Source of the DNA: Levilactobacillus namurensis
Lineage (GTDB): Bacteria > Bacillota > Bacilli > Lactobacillales > Lactobacillaceae
Direction: 5' to 3'
DNA length: 64,000 bases
Assembly (NCBI RefSeq): GCF_032197885.1
Contig: NZ_CP134159.1
Span: 62,001 to 126,000, forward strand
The notes beneath the pieces were generated by a model. It made no database searches. It saw only the letters and a program-made list of their open reading frames with translations, and was not told where the DNA came from. Numbering within the stretch: position 1 is the stretch's first letter; every line of letters starts with the position of its first letter. The translations under genes and the position numbers were made by a program. This document shows, piece by piece, positions 1 to 9,535 of the stretch.

Positions 1-388
1 TTATCGGGATCTTTTTCCGCAATTGGATCTGGCGAACCAAAAGCTGTTGAATTTGCTAACGGTCATGTTTTCAGACCCGTTGTTTAACGACTTTATGTAT
101 GACGTGTACCGAAGTGAACTGTTATTAGGGGACGCTAAGCTACATGCGTACGAGGTCGAAGCCTTCTTTAACCAAAAGCAATTGGAGAATCCTCAAATTG
201 CTCACTGGACTTTACAAACCGTGCACCGTTTAGCGTCGGCCTTTCAGAGTTTCTTGCGGGAAGCGGGATTGCTGGAAAATCACGGGGATTACGATGCAGT
301 CCAGCGGGCGTTACTGGATACGCGACTAATGATGTTACTACGTGCTAAACATGCTAATCGCGAACTGGCCTCACTATTAGGGAGATAA
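1..388 (+). CDS. brxA: BREX protein BrxA, 5' end outside window
   Basis: This is the C-terminal part of a BrxA (DUF1819) protein, a small DNA-binding component of type 1 BREX phage defence. The frame is open from the first bases of the window, so the apparent TTG start at position 23 is internal and the true start lies upstream; BrxA proteins are usually about 200 residues. The visible part is helical, with no catalytic motif. It ends two bases before brxB, whose ribosome site lies in the last codons here, so the two are translationally linked. The assignment rests mainly on gene order (brxA-brxB-brxC-pglX), with sequence features of the family as support. Confidence 0.85.
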   Translation, partial: YRDLFPQLDLANQKLLNLLTVMFSDPLFNDFMYDVYRSELLLGDAKLHAYEVEAFFNQKQLENPQIAHWTLQTVHRLASAFQSFLREAGLLENHGDYDAVQRALLDTRLMMLLRAKHANRELASLLGR

Positions 389-390
389 TT

Positions 391-969
391 ATGACTGATA
401 CAGTTACTAAATTGAAACATCTACGCCAAAGACTTCAGGATCCTGACTTTCAGCAGAGTCGGGGACTATCCAACGAAGTTCCTTACTACATCTTAGCGTT
501 TAATCCGGCAGACCAGCCACTGGTGACGGAAGAAATTAGTCAGATACGGCGGCAAGTGACCCGCGAGACGGCCGGGGTGGACATTGTGGAATTTAACCTT
601 TACCAGATCATGTGGCACTTACTAGCAGACATGGGGATTGCGGATGACGTTGTGACTATGGAAGAGACGGATGGGCTAGATTATTTAACAGAGCAGTTGA
701 ACAATGCACTGGAAATGACCAGTCTCAATAATCCGTTCGTGACCTACATGCAAGAACGGATTCCGAATGATCAAACCATTGTTTTTGTTACGGGAATTGG
801 TGAGATTTTTCCGTTAATCCGAGCGCATAAGGTGCTAAACACCATGCATCAAGTCATCACGAACGTACCCGTGATTTTCTTTTATCCGGGTGTGTATGAC
901 AGTCTAAGTCTCACCATGTTTGGTGAATCGAAAGAGGATAATTACTACCGGGCGTTTCAGCTAAATTAA
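391..969 (+). CDS. brxB: BREX protein BrxB (DUF1788)
   Basis: A 192-residue DUF1788 protein, the usual length for BrxB, a core type 1 BREX component of unknown biochemical role. The start is ATG with a GGGAG ribosome site inside the end of brxA. The central stretch 'FVTGIGEIFPLIRAHKVL' and the following 'PVIFFYPGVYD' are typical of the family, which resembles an inactive nucleotide-binding fold. It is second in the brxA-brxB-brxC-pglX operon, and brxC follows after 19 bases with a strong GGGGAGG site. Function is known only through the family: BREX blocks phage DNA replication and methylates host DNA. Confidence 0.92.
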   Translation: MTDTVTKLKHLRQRLQDPDFQQSRGLSNEVPYYILAFNPADQPLVTEEISQIRRQVTRETAGVDIVEFNLYQIMWHLLADMGIADDVVTMEETDGLDYLTEQLNNALEMTSLNNPFVTYMQERIPNDQTIVFVTGIGEIFPLIRAHKVLNTMHQVITNVPVIFFYPGVYDSLSLTMFGESKEDNYYRAFQLN

Positions 970-988
970 GAAAGGGGAGGGGCTGACC

Positions 989-3900
989 ATGAAAATCAAA
1001 GACATTTTCGCCAAGTCTATCGACCGAGATATCAAGGGTGTTATTACGATTGGCGATGAACAGGATGCCAACGTTAAACAAGAGCTAGAAGAATACGTCG
1101 TGACCAAGGAGTTGCGGACTCACTTCAAAGATTTCTTTGCAGCTTACGCGAATGGTATTAATCACGAGACCACTAAGATGGGGGTGTGGATTTCCGGCTT
1201 CTTTGGGTCTGGGAAATCGCATTTCTTAAAGATTTTAGCCTACATATTAGAGAACCGTGAAGTTGCGGGGAAACGGGCGCTAGATTACTTTGTTGATGAC
1301 CAGAAGATTAGCGACGCGGAGACGTTGGCCAATATGCGATTGGCGACAACGGTGCCGAACGAGGTCATGCTATTTAACATTGATTCCAAGGCTAAAAACG
1401 GCAACAAGTCACAGAAAGACGCCATTTTGAACGTCTTTTTGCAGGTTTTCAACGAGCAGTTGGGCCTGTTTGGGGCGGACTTCTGGATTGCCGATATGGA
1501 ACGGGACCTAATTGCTCAGGGAAAGTATGCCGAGTTTCAAGCGAAGTTTCAGGAATTGGACCGACAACACCGCGACTGGAAAACAGCGCGCAATGCCTAT
1601 GCCTTTTTGAAGGGGACGATTCGGAATACGCTGGTGGCCATCGACTTCATGACGCCGGAGGACGCTGACGGGTTCATTGATCAGCTGCGGACGGAATACC
1701 CCGTTAGTGTCGAAAGCTTTGCTAAGTTGGTCAATGACTACATCGAATCTAAGGGCCCCAACTACCATATGGCCTTTCTGGTGGATGAAGTGGGCCAGTA
1801 CATTGGGGGTAGCCAGCAACGCATGCTGAACCTACAAAGTATTGTCGAAGACTTAGGGACCTACACTCGAGGTAAGGCTTGGGTGATTGTCACCAGCCAA
1901 CAAGCCATTGATCAGGTGACGGACCACTTAAATGGTCAGGATTTCTCGAAGATTCAGGGCCGCTTCAATACCCGAATTGCGATGTCGTCAGCTAACGTTG
2001 ACGAGGTGATTCAGAAGCGGTTATTGGCGAAAACGACGGCGAGTCATCATTTACTGGAAGAAACCTTTAATGAACACCAACACGCGATTAATAACCTAAT
2101 TAGCTTTGATGGGAAAGAGGAACGGAAACGTTACGATGATGCGCAGTCTTTTGCAGACCTTTACCCGTTCGTGCCGTACCAGATTTTCTTATTACAGGAT
2201 ACGTTGACGGCCATCCGGGAAAACGGCTCGGATGGGAAACATTTAGCGAACGGAGAACGGTCGATGCTTGCGGTCTTCCAGGAGTCCGCACAACGGATGG
2301 AGGACCACGATACCCGTGCGCTTATCCCCTTCAGCCTATTTTTCCAAGGCCTAAGTCACTTCTTAGATCACACGCATATGATTGTGATTCAGCGGGCACA
2401 AAGTAACGAGTTGATTAATCCGAATAATGAAGAGCACCCGTTTGCGGTCCAGGTCTTAGAGACGCTGTTTATGGTCAAATACGTCCAGGACTTTGACGCT
2501 ACGTTGAACAACCTGGTGACGTTGATGATTGATTCCATCGATACGGACCGCATTGACCTAGAGAAACGGGTGAAGGATGCCTTACGACTGCTGCAAGAAC
2601 AAAATATCGTGGAAAAAACTACCAGTGGCTATGAGTTCTTGACGGATGCAGAACAGGACATCAGTAAGCAGATTCGTAAACAAACTGTGGACGGTAGTGA
2701 GGTTTCGCAGGCCATTGGGAACTTCCTGTTTAGCCCAACCATGATTTCGCGTCGGTACACCTACCCGAAGTTAAAGCAGCAATACAACTTTACGTTTAAT
2801 CAGTGGGTCGATGACCGGCCGATTGGCCAAATCAATCCGGGGATGGGCTTAAAGCTGGTGACGCCGGAGAGTGAAGCGAACCGCACTGACGTGGTTCTTC
2901 GACAACTATCCAGTGTTCCCGAGCAGCCACAGATTGTTATTGATTTACCGAACGACGCGCAGTACGTCAATGATCAACAGCAAATCTTGAAGATTGAACG
3001 GTTCATCTTGAATCCTAAGGAACAAGCGAAAGATGCGCGGTCGCAGCAGATCATTGATGTCAAGAAGATGGAACTGAACACTTTAAAGGAACGGTTGGCC
3101 AAGGAGTTAGCAGAAGCGCTTCAAGCGGCGGATGTCTATGTCCAGGGGGAGAAATTCCCGGCATCTAAAAAGGATTTCTTCACACAATTGGCACAAGCTC
3201 AGGAACAATTGGTGAGTGAAGTCTACCGTAATCTCAGCTACATTGATGTGGTTAAGCAGGAAAACGATGTGGTGGCCCTCTTTAAGCCGGACGCCGAATT
3301 AGTCACAACGGATGAAAACCAACAGGCGCTCCAAGCGGTCTTGGGACGGGTCAATTACGCTTGTAGCGAAGGCCACACCAAGGTCGCTTACAAGACCGTT
3401 TTGGACCGGTTTAAAGGCATTCCCTATGGTTATCGTGAATTAGACATGGCTTGGCTAGTGGCGAAACTTTTCGCTGATTCGAAGCTAAAAGTTTACGTAA
3501 ACGGTGAGCAACTTAATCTACGAGATCATTATTCGGCCAACGAATTTGCCAACTTCTTCTTGAAACGTAAATTGATATCCGCGGTCCAACTGGAACCGCG
3601 GCAGGCGATTAGTCCACTAAAGAAGCGGGCTCTAAAGAACGTCGCCCAAGAGGTCTTCAATAAGCGGGTCTTTAGTGACGATGAGGATGATACCCTAGTC
3701 AATGAACTCCAAGATCGGCTGCAAGACGAACATCGGACGCTGGACTTGTACTTGAAACAGCCGACGTATTATCCAGGACGGAATTTTCTTGAAACGGGCC
3801 AACGGCTGATTCAAGCACTGCTGGCTCAGAACGACCCTGAGCGTTTCTATGATTTGATTGCTCAAAAGGAAGACGACCTTCTTGACTGGCATGAAGATAT

Positions 3901-4645
3901 GCTTGAATTTGGGATTACCGAGTTCTATCAAAATGACACGCAACAGGAAATCTGGCGGGCTGCCCAAAACAAGATGACCATCTATGAAAATTCGGTTGAT
4001 TTCTTGGTAGGGACCGAACTTAAGCGGGTGAGCGGTCAGATTCAGAAGATTATGACGTCTAACCGTCCTGAGGGGAAAGTGCAGGAGCTGAAGTCCCTGA
4101 ACGAAACCTTCAATGCGGCTTATACCCAGGAATTTGATACGAGGCTCACGGAGGTTCAGGTGTTCGTGCAGACCGAAGAGAAGACCGCTAAGCGGTATAG
4201 TCAGGAACAGGGTGTGGCGGATCAATATGATGAAAACATTTCGCGTGAATTTGCGACAATTCTGAATAAGGCGGAGCAGGCAAGTTCACTGAATGACTTA
4301 GTCATCAATAAACAATTGGCGATTTCGCGTCGGCAGCAGGTGATTCGCGACATTGACCAAACGGTAGATCGGTTACGACGTGAGCAACAGGCGCAACAAC
4401 GGACTAAGACAGTACCGGTGGATCAACCGACAAATGATTCAACAACTAATACGGTAACGCCACCCGCCACCCCAGCGAAATCAGCGCCTGTGGCACCCAA
4501 AGAAGTACCCGTTCAGGCATTAGGGATCGAACAGACTTGGCAACTGAAAGATTCAGGAGACGTTGATGCCTACGTAGAACGCTTGCGACAGGAACTCCTG
4601 ACGAAGTTGAAGGAAAACGGTGGCAAGATTAACTTTACCTTGTAA
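989..4645 (+). CDS. brxC: BREX ATPase BrxC
   Basis: A 1218-residue BrxC/PglY-type P-loop ATPase, full length for the family. A Walker A motif (GFFGSGKSHF) lies near residues 70-79 and a Walker B-like stretch (FLVDEVGQYIGG) near residues 262-273, followed by a sensor-like 'WVIVTSQQ'. The C-terminal third is rich in Glu, Gln and Lys (coiled-coil character). A low-complexity Pro/Thr/Ala linker near residues 1135-1175 precedes a short conserved tail. BrxC is essential for BREX defence and host methylation and is thought to act with PglX and PglZ on DNA. It has its own strong ribosome site (GGGGAGG) and is followed 26 bases later by pglX. Confidence 0.95.
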   Translation: MKIKDIFAKSIDRDIKGVITIGDEQDANVKQELEEYVVTKELRTHFKDFFAAYANGINHETTKMGVWISGFFGSGKSHFLKILAYILENREVAGKRALDYFVDDQKISDAETLANMRLATTVPNEVMLFNIDSKAKNGNKSQKDAILNVFLQVFNEQLGLFGADFWIADMERDLIAQGKYAEFQAKFQELDRQHRDWKTARNAYAFLKGTIRNTLVAIDFMTPEDADGFIDQLRTEYPVSVESFAKLVNDYIESKGPNYHMAFLVDEVGQYIGGSQQRMLNLQSIVEDLGTYTRGKAWVIVTSQQAIDQVTDHLNGQDFSKIQGRFNTRIAMSSANVDEVIQKRLLAKTTASHHLLEETFNEHQHAINNLISFDGKEERKRYDDAQSFADLYPFVPYQIFLLQDTLTAIRENGSDGKHLANGERSMLAVFQESAQRMEDHDTRALIPFSLFFQGLSHFLDHTHMIVIQRAQSNELINPNNEEHPFAVQVLETLFMVKYVQDFDATLNNLVTLMIDSIDTDRIDLEKRVKDALRLLQEQNIVEKTTSGYEFLTDAEQDISKQIRKQTVDGSEVSQAIGNFLFSPTMISRRYTYPKLKQQYNFTFNQWVDDRPIGQINPGMGLKLVTPESEANRTDVVLRQLSSVPEQPQIVIDLPNDAQYVNDQQQILKIERFILNPKEQAKDARSQQIIDVKKMELNTLKERLAKELAEALQAADVYVQGEKFPASKKDFFTQLAQAQEQLVSEVYRNLSYIDVVKQENDVVALFKPDAELVTTDENQQALQAVLGRVNYACSEGHTKVAYKTVLDRFKGIPYGYRELDMAWLVAKLFADSKLKVYVNGEQLNLRDHYSANEFANFFLKRKLISAVQLEPRQAISPLKKRALKNVAQEVFNKRVFSDDEDDTLVNELQDRLQDEHRTLDLYLKQPTYYPGRNFLETGQRLIQALLAQNDPERFYDLIAQKEDDLLDWHEDMLEFGITEFYQNDTQQEIWRAAQNKMTIYENSVDFLVGTELKRVSGQIQKIMTSNRPEGKVQELKSLNETFNAAYTQEFDTRLTEVQVFVQTEEKTAKRYSQEQGVADQYDENISREFATILNKAEQASSLNDLVINKQLAISRRQQVIRDIDQTVDRLRREQQAQQRTKTVPVDQPTNDSTTNTVTPPATPAKSAPVAPKEVPVQALGIEQTWQLKDSGDVDAYVERLRQELLTKLKENGGKINFTL

Positions 4646-4671
4646 AGTGACGGAGAAACGAGAGGATACGA

Positions 4672-7600
4672 ATGGATAAAACGGCAATCAAGAAGTTTGC
4701 GGTGGCAGCTCGTCGTGACTTGATCGAACAAATTAAGTTAAAGGCTCGCGCCGTGGGAATTACGACAGAAGGCCCCCAAGAAAAGGCAGCCACATCGACT
4801 CACGAAATTGAATATTACCAGTTAGGGAATATGGATGAGCAGCATGCCATTACAGGTAAGGACATCGTTAAGCGCCAGGAACTGGCTACGGAGCTTCAGC
4901 AACGTGCCCAGAAAACTACGATGGCAGCGGCATTTAACGACTTGGTCGAGGAAGTGGCGTATACCTGGTTTAATCGAATCATTGCGATTCGCTTCATGGA
5001 AGTTAATGGGTACCTGCCGAGTCGCACCCGGGTCTTGTCAAGCACGCTGGACCGTAACGAACCAGATATCATGGTCGTAGCTATGGCCCGTCCGGACGAT
5101 TTAAACGATTCGTTGGGGGGCTTCAGTGACGCTGAGAAGCGGCTAATTGACCGCGCTCGGGAAACGGAACAGCCCACGGACATGGATGCGTTGTACCGCA
5201 TGCTCTTTATCAAGCAGGCCAACGCCTTGAACCAGAATTTACCGTATTTGTTCGAACCAACGGACGATTACGCCGAATTATTGTTCACGCCCAGCTATAA
5301 CGACGGTGTCATCCGTCATCTGATCGAAGACGTCGATGAAGCCGACTTCGACGTAACTCAAGGCGGTCAGGTCGAGATTATTGGGTGGTTGTATCAGTAT
5401 TACAATACGGAACCTAAAGAAAAAGCTATCGGTAGTCCCAAGTCACATAAATTTAGAGATACCGAAATTGCATCGGCAACACAGATTTTTACCCCTGACT
5501 GGATTGTTAAGTATATGGTTGAGAACTCCCTCGGTAAGCTATGGATAAAAAGCTTAAAACAAAAAGGAACTGACCTTTCCGAAGGAGAAATCGCTAGTTC
5601 GTTTGGTTGGCAATACTACATGGTAGATGCTCAGCAAGATAGTGCAGTGTTATCAAAACTAGCTCGGTTCGATGAGCCCTTGGCTTCATTAGATGTGAAA
5701 GACATCCGGTTGATTGACCCATCTATGGGGTCTGGGCATATTTTGGTATACGCTTTTGATGTGTTGGAAACTATCTACGAGTCTGAGGGTTATTCCAAAC
5801 GTGAAGCTGCTCAGATGATTTTAGAAAATAATTTATGCGGGCTAGATATAGATACACGGGCTTTTCAGCTATCGTACTTTGCAGTAATGATGAAGGCTCG
5901 TCAATATAATCGGCATGCGCTAACGCGATTACAACCAAAACACATTTTTGATGTTCCTGGATTAGGCGAATATACGCCTGCTGATTTTGATGTTTTTTTG
6001 AATCAACTATCACCCGAATCTCGTAAATTAGCTCAACAATTTCTACGAGTATTTGATCATGGAAATGAGTTAGGATCATTAATTCGTATTCCAATAAATG
6101 AAAATAGCGAGCAACTGGTTACAGAAGTTGAATCACTGGACTCTGGTCAACTATCCTTTGAATTAATCCCATTAGTCGAAATCTTCAAAAATATTTTAGA
6201 TGTTGTTCAGGTCCTTCATACCCAGTACCAAATTGTTATTACGAACCCACCATACATGGGATCTTCACGCATGAATGCGGTATTGTCGAAATTTGCTAAG
6301 AAAAACTTTCCAAATTCTAAATCGGATTTATTTTCAATGTTTATCGAGCGATGGAACAAAGCATTGCTTCCGGGTGGCTACAATGCAATGGTCACCATGC
6401 AATCTTGGATGTTTCTATCTAGTTTTGAGAAAATGCGTCGAGATACCCTCAAGAACTATACAATTTCTAATTTAATGCATATGGAAAATAACGTTATGGG
6501 AATTGCATTCGGAACGGCAGTAACCATTTTTCGTAATATTCAACTTGCTAGTTTTTCAGGAACATATCACCAGATTAAAACAGCAGATGTTGCCAAGGGC
6601 ACTCCGACACATGTTCCCATCTCAGGAAATAGATTTAATCGAACTAACCAAGCGAACTTTACCAAGATTCCGGGGATGCCGATTGCTTACTGGGCTAGTA
6701 AAAATTTATTACGTGACTTTGAAGTGGGGACTCGGATGGATGAGTTGGTAACTCCTAAACAAGGGTTAGCAACAGCAAATAATAATCGCTTTTTACGGCA
6801 ATGGTTTGAAGTGCAGCATTCTCGTATTAACTTCCAGGCTTCTTCCCTAAAGGATGCCGAACAGTCAGGTAAAAAATGGTTCCCATATAATAAAGGTGGT
6901 TCCTATCGCAAGTGGTATGGCAATTATGACTATGTCGTGAACTGGGAAGACAACGGCTACGAAATTCGTCACTTTACTGATTCAAAAGGGAAGGTTCGTT
7001 CGCGACCACAGAATACAGATTATTACTTTCATGAAGCGATAACTTGGTCTGATATCACCAGTGGATCTATTAGCATGCGTTATAGAAGATACGGTAGCAT
7101 TCATGATGTTTCTGGAATGTCAGCATTCTCAACCTCTAAAGACCAGTTAATGTATTGCCTAGGCTTATTAAATTCCACTGTTGGAAATTATATTTTTAAA
7201 ATACTAAATCCGACGATTCATTTTCAAATCGGTAATTTAAAGGCATTCCCAGTAATAGCCACTGACAAGATTGATTTGGACGTAATTACGCAATTAATTA
7301 TGCTTTCTAGTGTCGACTGGGGTGAGTTTGAGACTTCTTGGGACTTCGGGCGACATCCCCTACTCACTCACATCGCTGATGAACAGCAAAATAAAGTTGC
7401 AGGTAAACTTCAGAACGCCTTTCAGTTGTGGCAAGCAGAAGCCCAGAATCGGTTTGACCAACTGAAGGCTAATGAAGAAGCCTTGAACCGTATTTTTATT
7501 GATCTTTATGGTTTGAATGATGAGCTCTCACCTGAGGTAGCTGATAAGGACGTTTCAGTTCGTTTAGCGGATGAAACACGGGATATCAAATCATTCTTGT

Positions 7601-8304
7601 CTTACTTTGTAGGCGTGGTCTTTGGTCGTTACTCGCTGGATGTTCCAGGCCTAGCCTTCGCGGGTGGTCAGTGGGATGATGGAAAATACCAATCGTTCAT
7701 TCCTAACCAAGATAATTTATTAGTGCTGACAGATGCCGATTACTTCGGTGACTCTCGCGACGTGATTTATCGCTTGCGGGAGTTCCTGACAGCGACGTTC
7801 GGTGCGGCCACGGTTGACGAGAATTTGGCCTATATTGCGACTGCTTTGGGTAAGAAGGGGACTTCGCCGGAGGATGTTATTCGGAAGTACTTCGTAGATG
7901 ACTTCTTCAAAGATCATAATAAGCTTTACCAGAAGCGACCAATTTACTGGGAATTTTCGACCGGTCGAAATAATGGGTTCAAAGCCTTAATGTACTTGCA
8001 TCGGTACGAAGCCAGCGAATTAGCAATGGTGCGGACGGATTATCTCCATGCCTTGCAGGGAAAGTATGAGACGCGGCTAGAGCAATTGACAGAATTGGCG
8101 GCTAACGAACCGGTTATTAGTCAAAAGAAACGGTATGAAAAAGCGCGTAAGCACTTGGACAAACAGTTACAGGAAGTTCAAAAGTACGACGCGCCACTAC
8201 AACATTTGGCCAGCCAACGGATTGAGTTGGATTTGGATGATGGGGTTCTGGTAAACCATCAGAAACTCCAGGGTGACGAAAAGATTTTAACTAAAATCAA
8301 GTAA
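4672..8304 (+). CDS. pglX: BREX adenine-specific DNA methyltransferase PglX (expressed copy)
   Basis: A 1210-residue PglX, full length. The N-terminal helical region is followed by SAM motif I (DPSMGSGH, about residue 349) and the catalytic NPPY of N6-adenine methyltransferases (about residue 525). A target-recognition segment covers about residues 675-900 and a conserved C-terminal part about 905-1210. In BREX this enzyme methylates an asymmetric site on host DNA and takes part in phage exclusion. Three internal segments (5283-5414, 6638-6695, 7367-7387) recur in inverted orientation in the headless copy downstream. The stretch from about 5420 to 7330 is visibly more AT-rich than the two ends, as expected for an exchangeable module. 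Confidence 0.95.
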   Translation: MDKTAIKKFAVAARRDLIEQIKLKARAVGITTEGPQEKAATSTHEIEYYQLGNMDEQHAITGKDIVKRQELATELQQRAQKTTMAAAFNDLVEEVAYTWFNRIIAIRFMEVNGYLPSRTRVLSSTLDRNEPDIMVVAMARPDDLNDSLGGFSDAEKRLIDRARETEQPTDMDALYRMLFIKQANALNQNLPYLFEPTDDYAELLFTPSYNDGVIRHLIEDVDEADFDVTQGGQVEIIGWLYQYYNTEPKEKAIGSPKSHKFRDTEIASATQIFTPDWIVKYMVENSLGKLWIKSLKQKGTDLSEGEIASSFGWQYYMVDAQQDSAVLSKLARFDEPLASLDVKDIRLIDPSMGSGHILVYAFDVLETIYESEGYSKREAAQMILENNLCGLDIDTRAFQLSYFAVMMKARQYNRHALTRLQPKHIFDVPGLGEYTPADFDVFLNQLSPESRKLAQQFLRVFDHGNELGSLIRIPINENSEQLVTEVESLDSGQLSFELIPLVEIFKNILDVVQVLHTQYQIVITNPPYMGSSRMNAVLSKFAKKNFPNSKSDLFSMFIERWNKALLPGGYNAMVTMQSWMFLSSFEKMRRDTLKNYTISNLMHMENNVMGIAFGTAVTIFRNIQLASFSGTYHQIKTADVAKGTPTHVPISGNRFNRTNQANFTKIPGMPIAYWASKNLLRDFEVGTRMDELVTPKQGLATANNNRFLRQWFEVQHSRINFQASSLKDAEQSGKKWFPYNKGGSYRKWYGNYDYVVNWEDNGYEIRHFTDSKGKVRSRPQNTDYYFHEAITWSDITSGSISMRYRRYGSIHDVSGMSAFSTSKDQLMYCLGLLNSTVGNYIFKILNPTIHFQIGNLKAFPVIATDKIDLDVITQLIMLSSVDWGEFETSWDFGRHPLLTHIADEQQNKVAGKLQNAFQLWQAEAQNRFDQLKANEEALNRIFIDLYGLNDELSPEVADKDVSVRLADETRDIKSFLSYFVGVVFGRYSLDVPGLAFAGGQWDDGKYQSFIPNQDNLLVLTDADYFGDSRDVIYRLREFLTATFGAATVDENLAYIATALGKKGTSPEDVIRKYFVDDFFKDHNKLYQKRPIYWEFSTGRNNGFKALMYLHRYEASELAMVRTDYLHALQGKYETRLEQLTELAANEPVISQKKRYEKARKHLDKQLQEVQKYDAPLQHLASQRIELDLDDGVLVNHQKLQGDEKILTKIK
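5283..5414 (+). repeat. Inverted repeat IR1 of the pglX shufflon (expressed side)
   Basis: This 132-bp segment matches 11389-11520 in inverted orientation with five mismatches and no gaps by my alignment. It encodes pglX residues 204-248, ending in the 'WLYQYYNTEP' stretch, just before the methyltransferase domain. Similarity drops sharply at both edges, as expected if it is kept alike by recombination. A crossover here would exchange the methyltransferase core and everything after it. Confidence 0.9.
6638..6695 (+). repeat. Inverted repeat IR2 of the pglX shufflon (expressed side)
   Basis: This 58-bp segment is identical to the reverse complement of 10165-10222. It encodes 'RTNQANFTKIPGMPIAYWA', at the border between the methyltransferase core and the target-recognition region. 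Both copies are in the same reading frame, so an inversion joins the parts in frame. Confidence 0.92.
7367..7387 (+). repeat. Inverted repeat IR3 of the pglX shufflon (expressed side)
   Basis: This 21-bp segment is identical to the reverse complement of 9536-9556 and encodes 'THIADEQ' or 'AHIADEQ' in frame in both copies. It marks the end of the target-recognition region. The silent copy loses similarity to pglX immediately after it. Confidence 0.85.
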
Positions 8305-8309
8305 GCTAA

Positions 8310-8343
8310 AGACGGGTCTTCCGAGAAGGGAGACCCGTCTTTG
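8310..8343. terminator. Terminator between convergent pglX and recombinase
   Basis: A 10-bp perfect stem (AGACGGGTCT/AGACCCGTCT) with an 11-base loop is followed by a short T stretch. It lies 5 bases after the pglX stop and 18 bases before the convergent recombinase stop, so it can serve pglX and separate the opposing transcripts. Confidence 0.8.
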
Positions 8344-8353
8344 TGCCAAAAGA

Positions 8354-8367
8354 TGTGCCAATTATTT
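8354..8367 (+). repeat. Short inverted repeat flanking the recombinase gene (left)
   Basis: TGTGCCAATTATTT here resembles the reverse complement of 9472-9485 (TGTGCCAACTTATT). The two bracket the recombinase gene closely, one overlapping its stop codon and the other about 20 bases upstream of its start. Whether the recombinase binds them is not known; they are reported as a possible recognition or crossover site. Confidence 0.4.
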
Positions 8368-9450
8368 CGTGGCTTTTTCCAAGATGGAAATGATGCGATC
8401 TTGGTCCTGAGTTTCGAGTTCTTTGATGATGTGCAGGTAGGTTGATTGAGTGGTTGTGATGCTGCTATGACCTAGTCGACGCGACACGGAAAGGACGCTA
8501 ACGCCTTTATAGAGGAGAATTGAAGCGTGAGTGTGGCGTAGGCCGTGGAAAGTAATTCTAGGAATCTTGAGAGCGTGTAGGACATCGGTTAAGACGTGGT
8601 TGATCTCAGCACTAACGAACACGTGGCCCTGCGGAGTCATGAAGATGGGACGGTGTGGTGTTGCTGGAAAGATACTCAGGTAAGTTTGAAGCTTGTGAGC
8701 CGTGGTCATATCGATGGTAATCTCTCGTATTGATGATGGTGTTTTGGTTTTCATGAACCCGGTCTTGTATTTGTAGTCCCAGGCCTTATTGACGCTGATT
8801 TTTCGGTGCTGAAAGTCAATATCCTGTGGGGTTAAGCCGACAACTTCGCCGTAACGCATCCCGGTAACGGCTGCGAGGTAGATGATCATTTCCTCGATTT
8901 TAGTGGGCGATAGGTGGGTGATGAGCCGCTGCCAGTCCCGATAACTCAGGACTTTGGGCCTCTTAGGCCGTTCAACGCCAGTTACTACAGCCTTACGAGT
9001 GGGGTCGGAAATAATGATTTTCTCATCCAGCGCTTCAAGAACGCAGGCCCGTAGCTGTTTATGAAAACAGGCGACTGTTCGTCGGGCGTGGGTTTGTGCG
9101 AATTGATTGAGTTTCTCTTGATAGATGAGCTTGGTTAGGTCTTTTAGTTTTAAGTTGCCGAAGAGCTCGGCGGCGTGCTTAGCAGTATTTTGGTACTTGC
9201 TGTAGGTAATGGGGGTTACGGCTCCCTGCTTATAGACTTTAATCCACCGGCGATAGTACGAGACTAGGGACTCATTACCCGATTGAACAGTCGTGAGGTT
9301 GGGATGCTCCGCCTGCATCTTACTGGCTGCTAAGATAGCATCAGACTTGAGTAAAAAGCCAGATTTACGTAACTTTTTGTAGTGACCGTCAATATCCTTA
9401 TAGGAAATTTCATATTGCCAGGCATTACCGCGTTTTCGATAACTAACCAT
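8362..9450 (-). CDS. Tyrosine recombinase inside the pglX shufflon
   Basis: A 362-residue phage-integrase-type tyrosine recombinase. An N-terminal arm-binding-like domain (residues 1-60) and a SAM-like core-binding domain (about 65-150) precede the catalytic domain. Visible catalytic motifs are the first Arg in 'VTGMRYGEV', the HxxR box in 'HGLRHTHAS', 'RRLGHSS' and the nucleophile Tyr in 'STYLHI'. It lies between the two oppositely oriented pglX copies, inside the segment it would invert, as in BREX and type I restriction loci with phase-variable specificity. No phage genes surround it, so a local inversion role is more likely than prophage integration. That role is inferred from context. 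Confidence 0.93.
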   Translation of the reverse strand: MVSYRKRGNAWQYEISYKDIDGHYKKLRKSGFLLKSDAILAASKMQAEHPNLTTVQSGNESLVSYYRRWIKVYKQGAVTPITYSKYQNTAKHAAELFGNLKLKDLTKLIYQEKLNQFAQTHARRTVACFHKQLRACVLEALDEKIIISDPTRKAVVTGVERPKRPKVLSYRDWQRLITHLSPTKIEEMIIYLAAVTGMRYGEVVGLTPQDIDFQHRKISVNKAWDYKYKTGFMKTKTPSSIREITIDMTTAHKLQTYLSIFPATPHRPIFMTPQGHVFVSAEINHVLTDVLHALKIPRITFHGLRHTHASILLYKGVSVLSVSRRLGHSSITTTQSTYLHIIKELETQDQDRIISILEKATK

Positions 9451-9471
9451 GTGTTTTCCCTCCGTTTACTG

Positions 9472-9485
9472 AATAAGTTGGCACA
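9472..9485 (-). repeat. Short inverted repeat flanking the recombinase gene (right)
   Basis: This is the partner of 8354-8367. Read on the minus strand it is TGTGCCAACTTATT, about 20 bases upstream of the recombinase start. The shared TGTGCCAA core is also present just upstream of the left copy (TTGTGCCAAAAG near 8341). Confidence 0.4.
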
Positions 9486-9535
9486 ATTTTGTCACAAGCT
9501 AACTTATACACCAATGGGGGAGCGACAGTGTGCGA

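Noticed and set aside
8362-9450. Integrase as a sign of a prophage or integrative element
   Set aside because: No phage, conjugation or tRNA-end sequences lie around it, and its place between inverted pglX copies fits a local invertase better.
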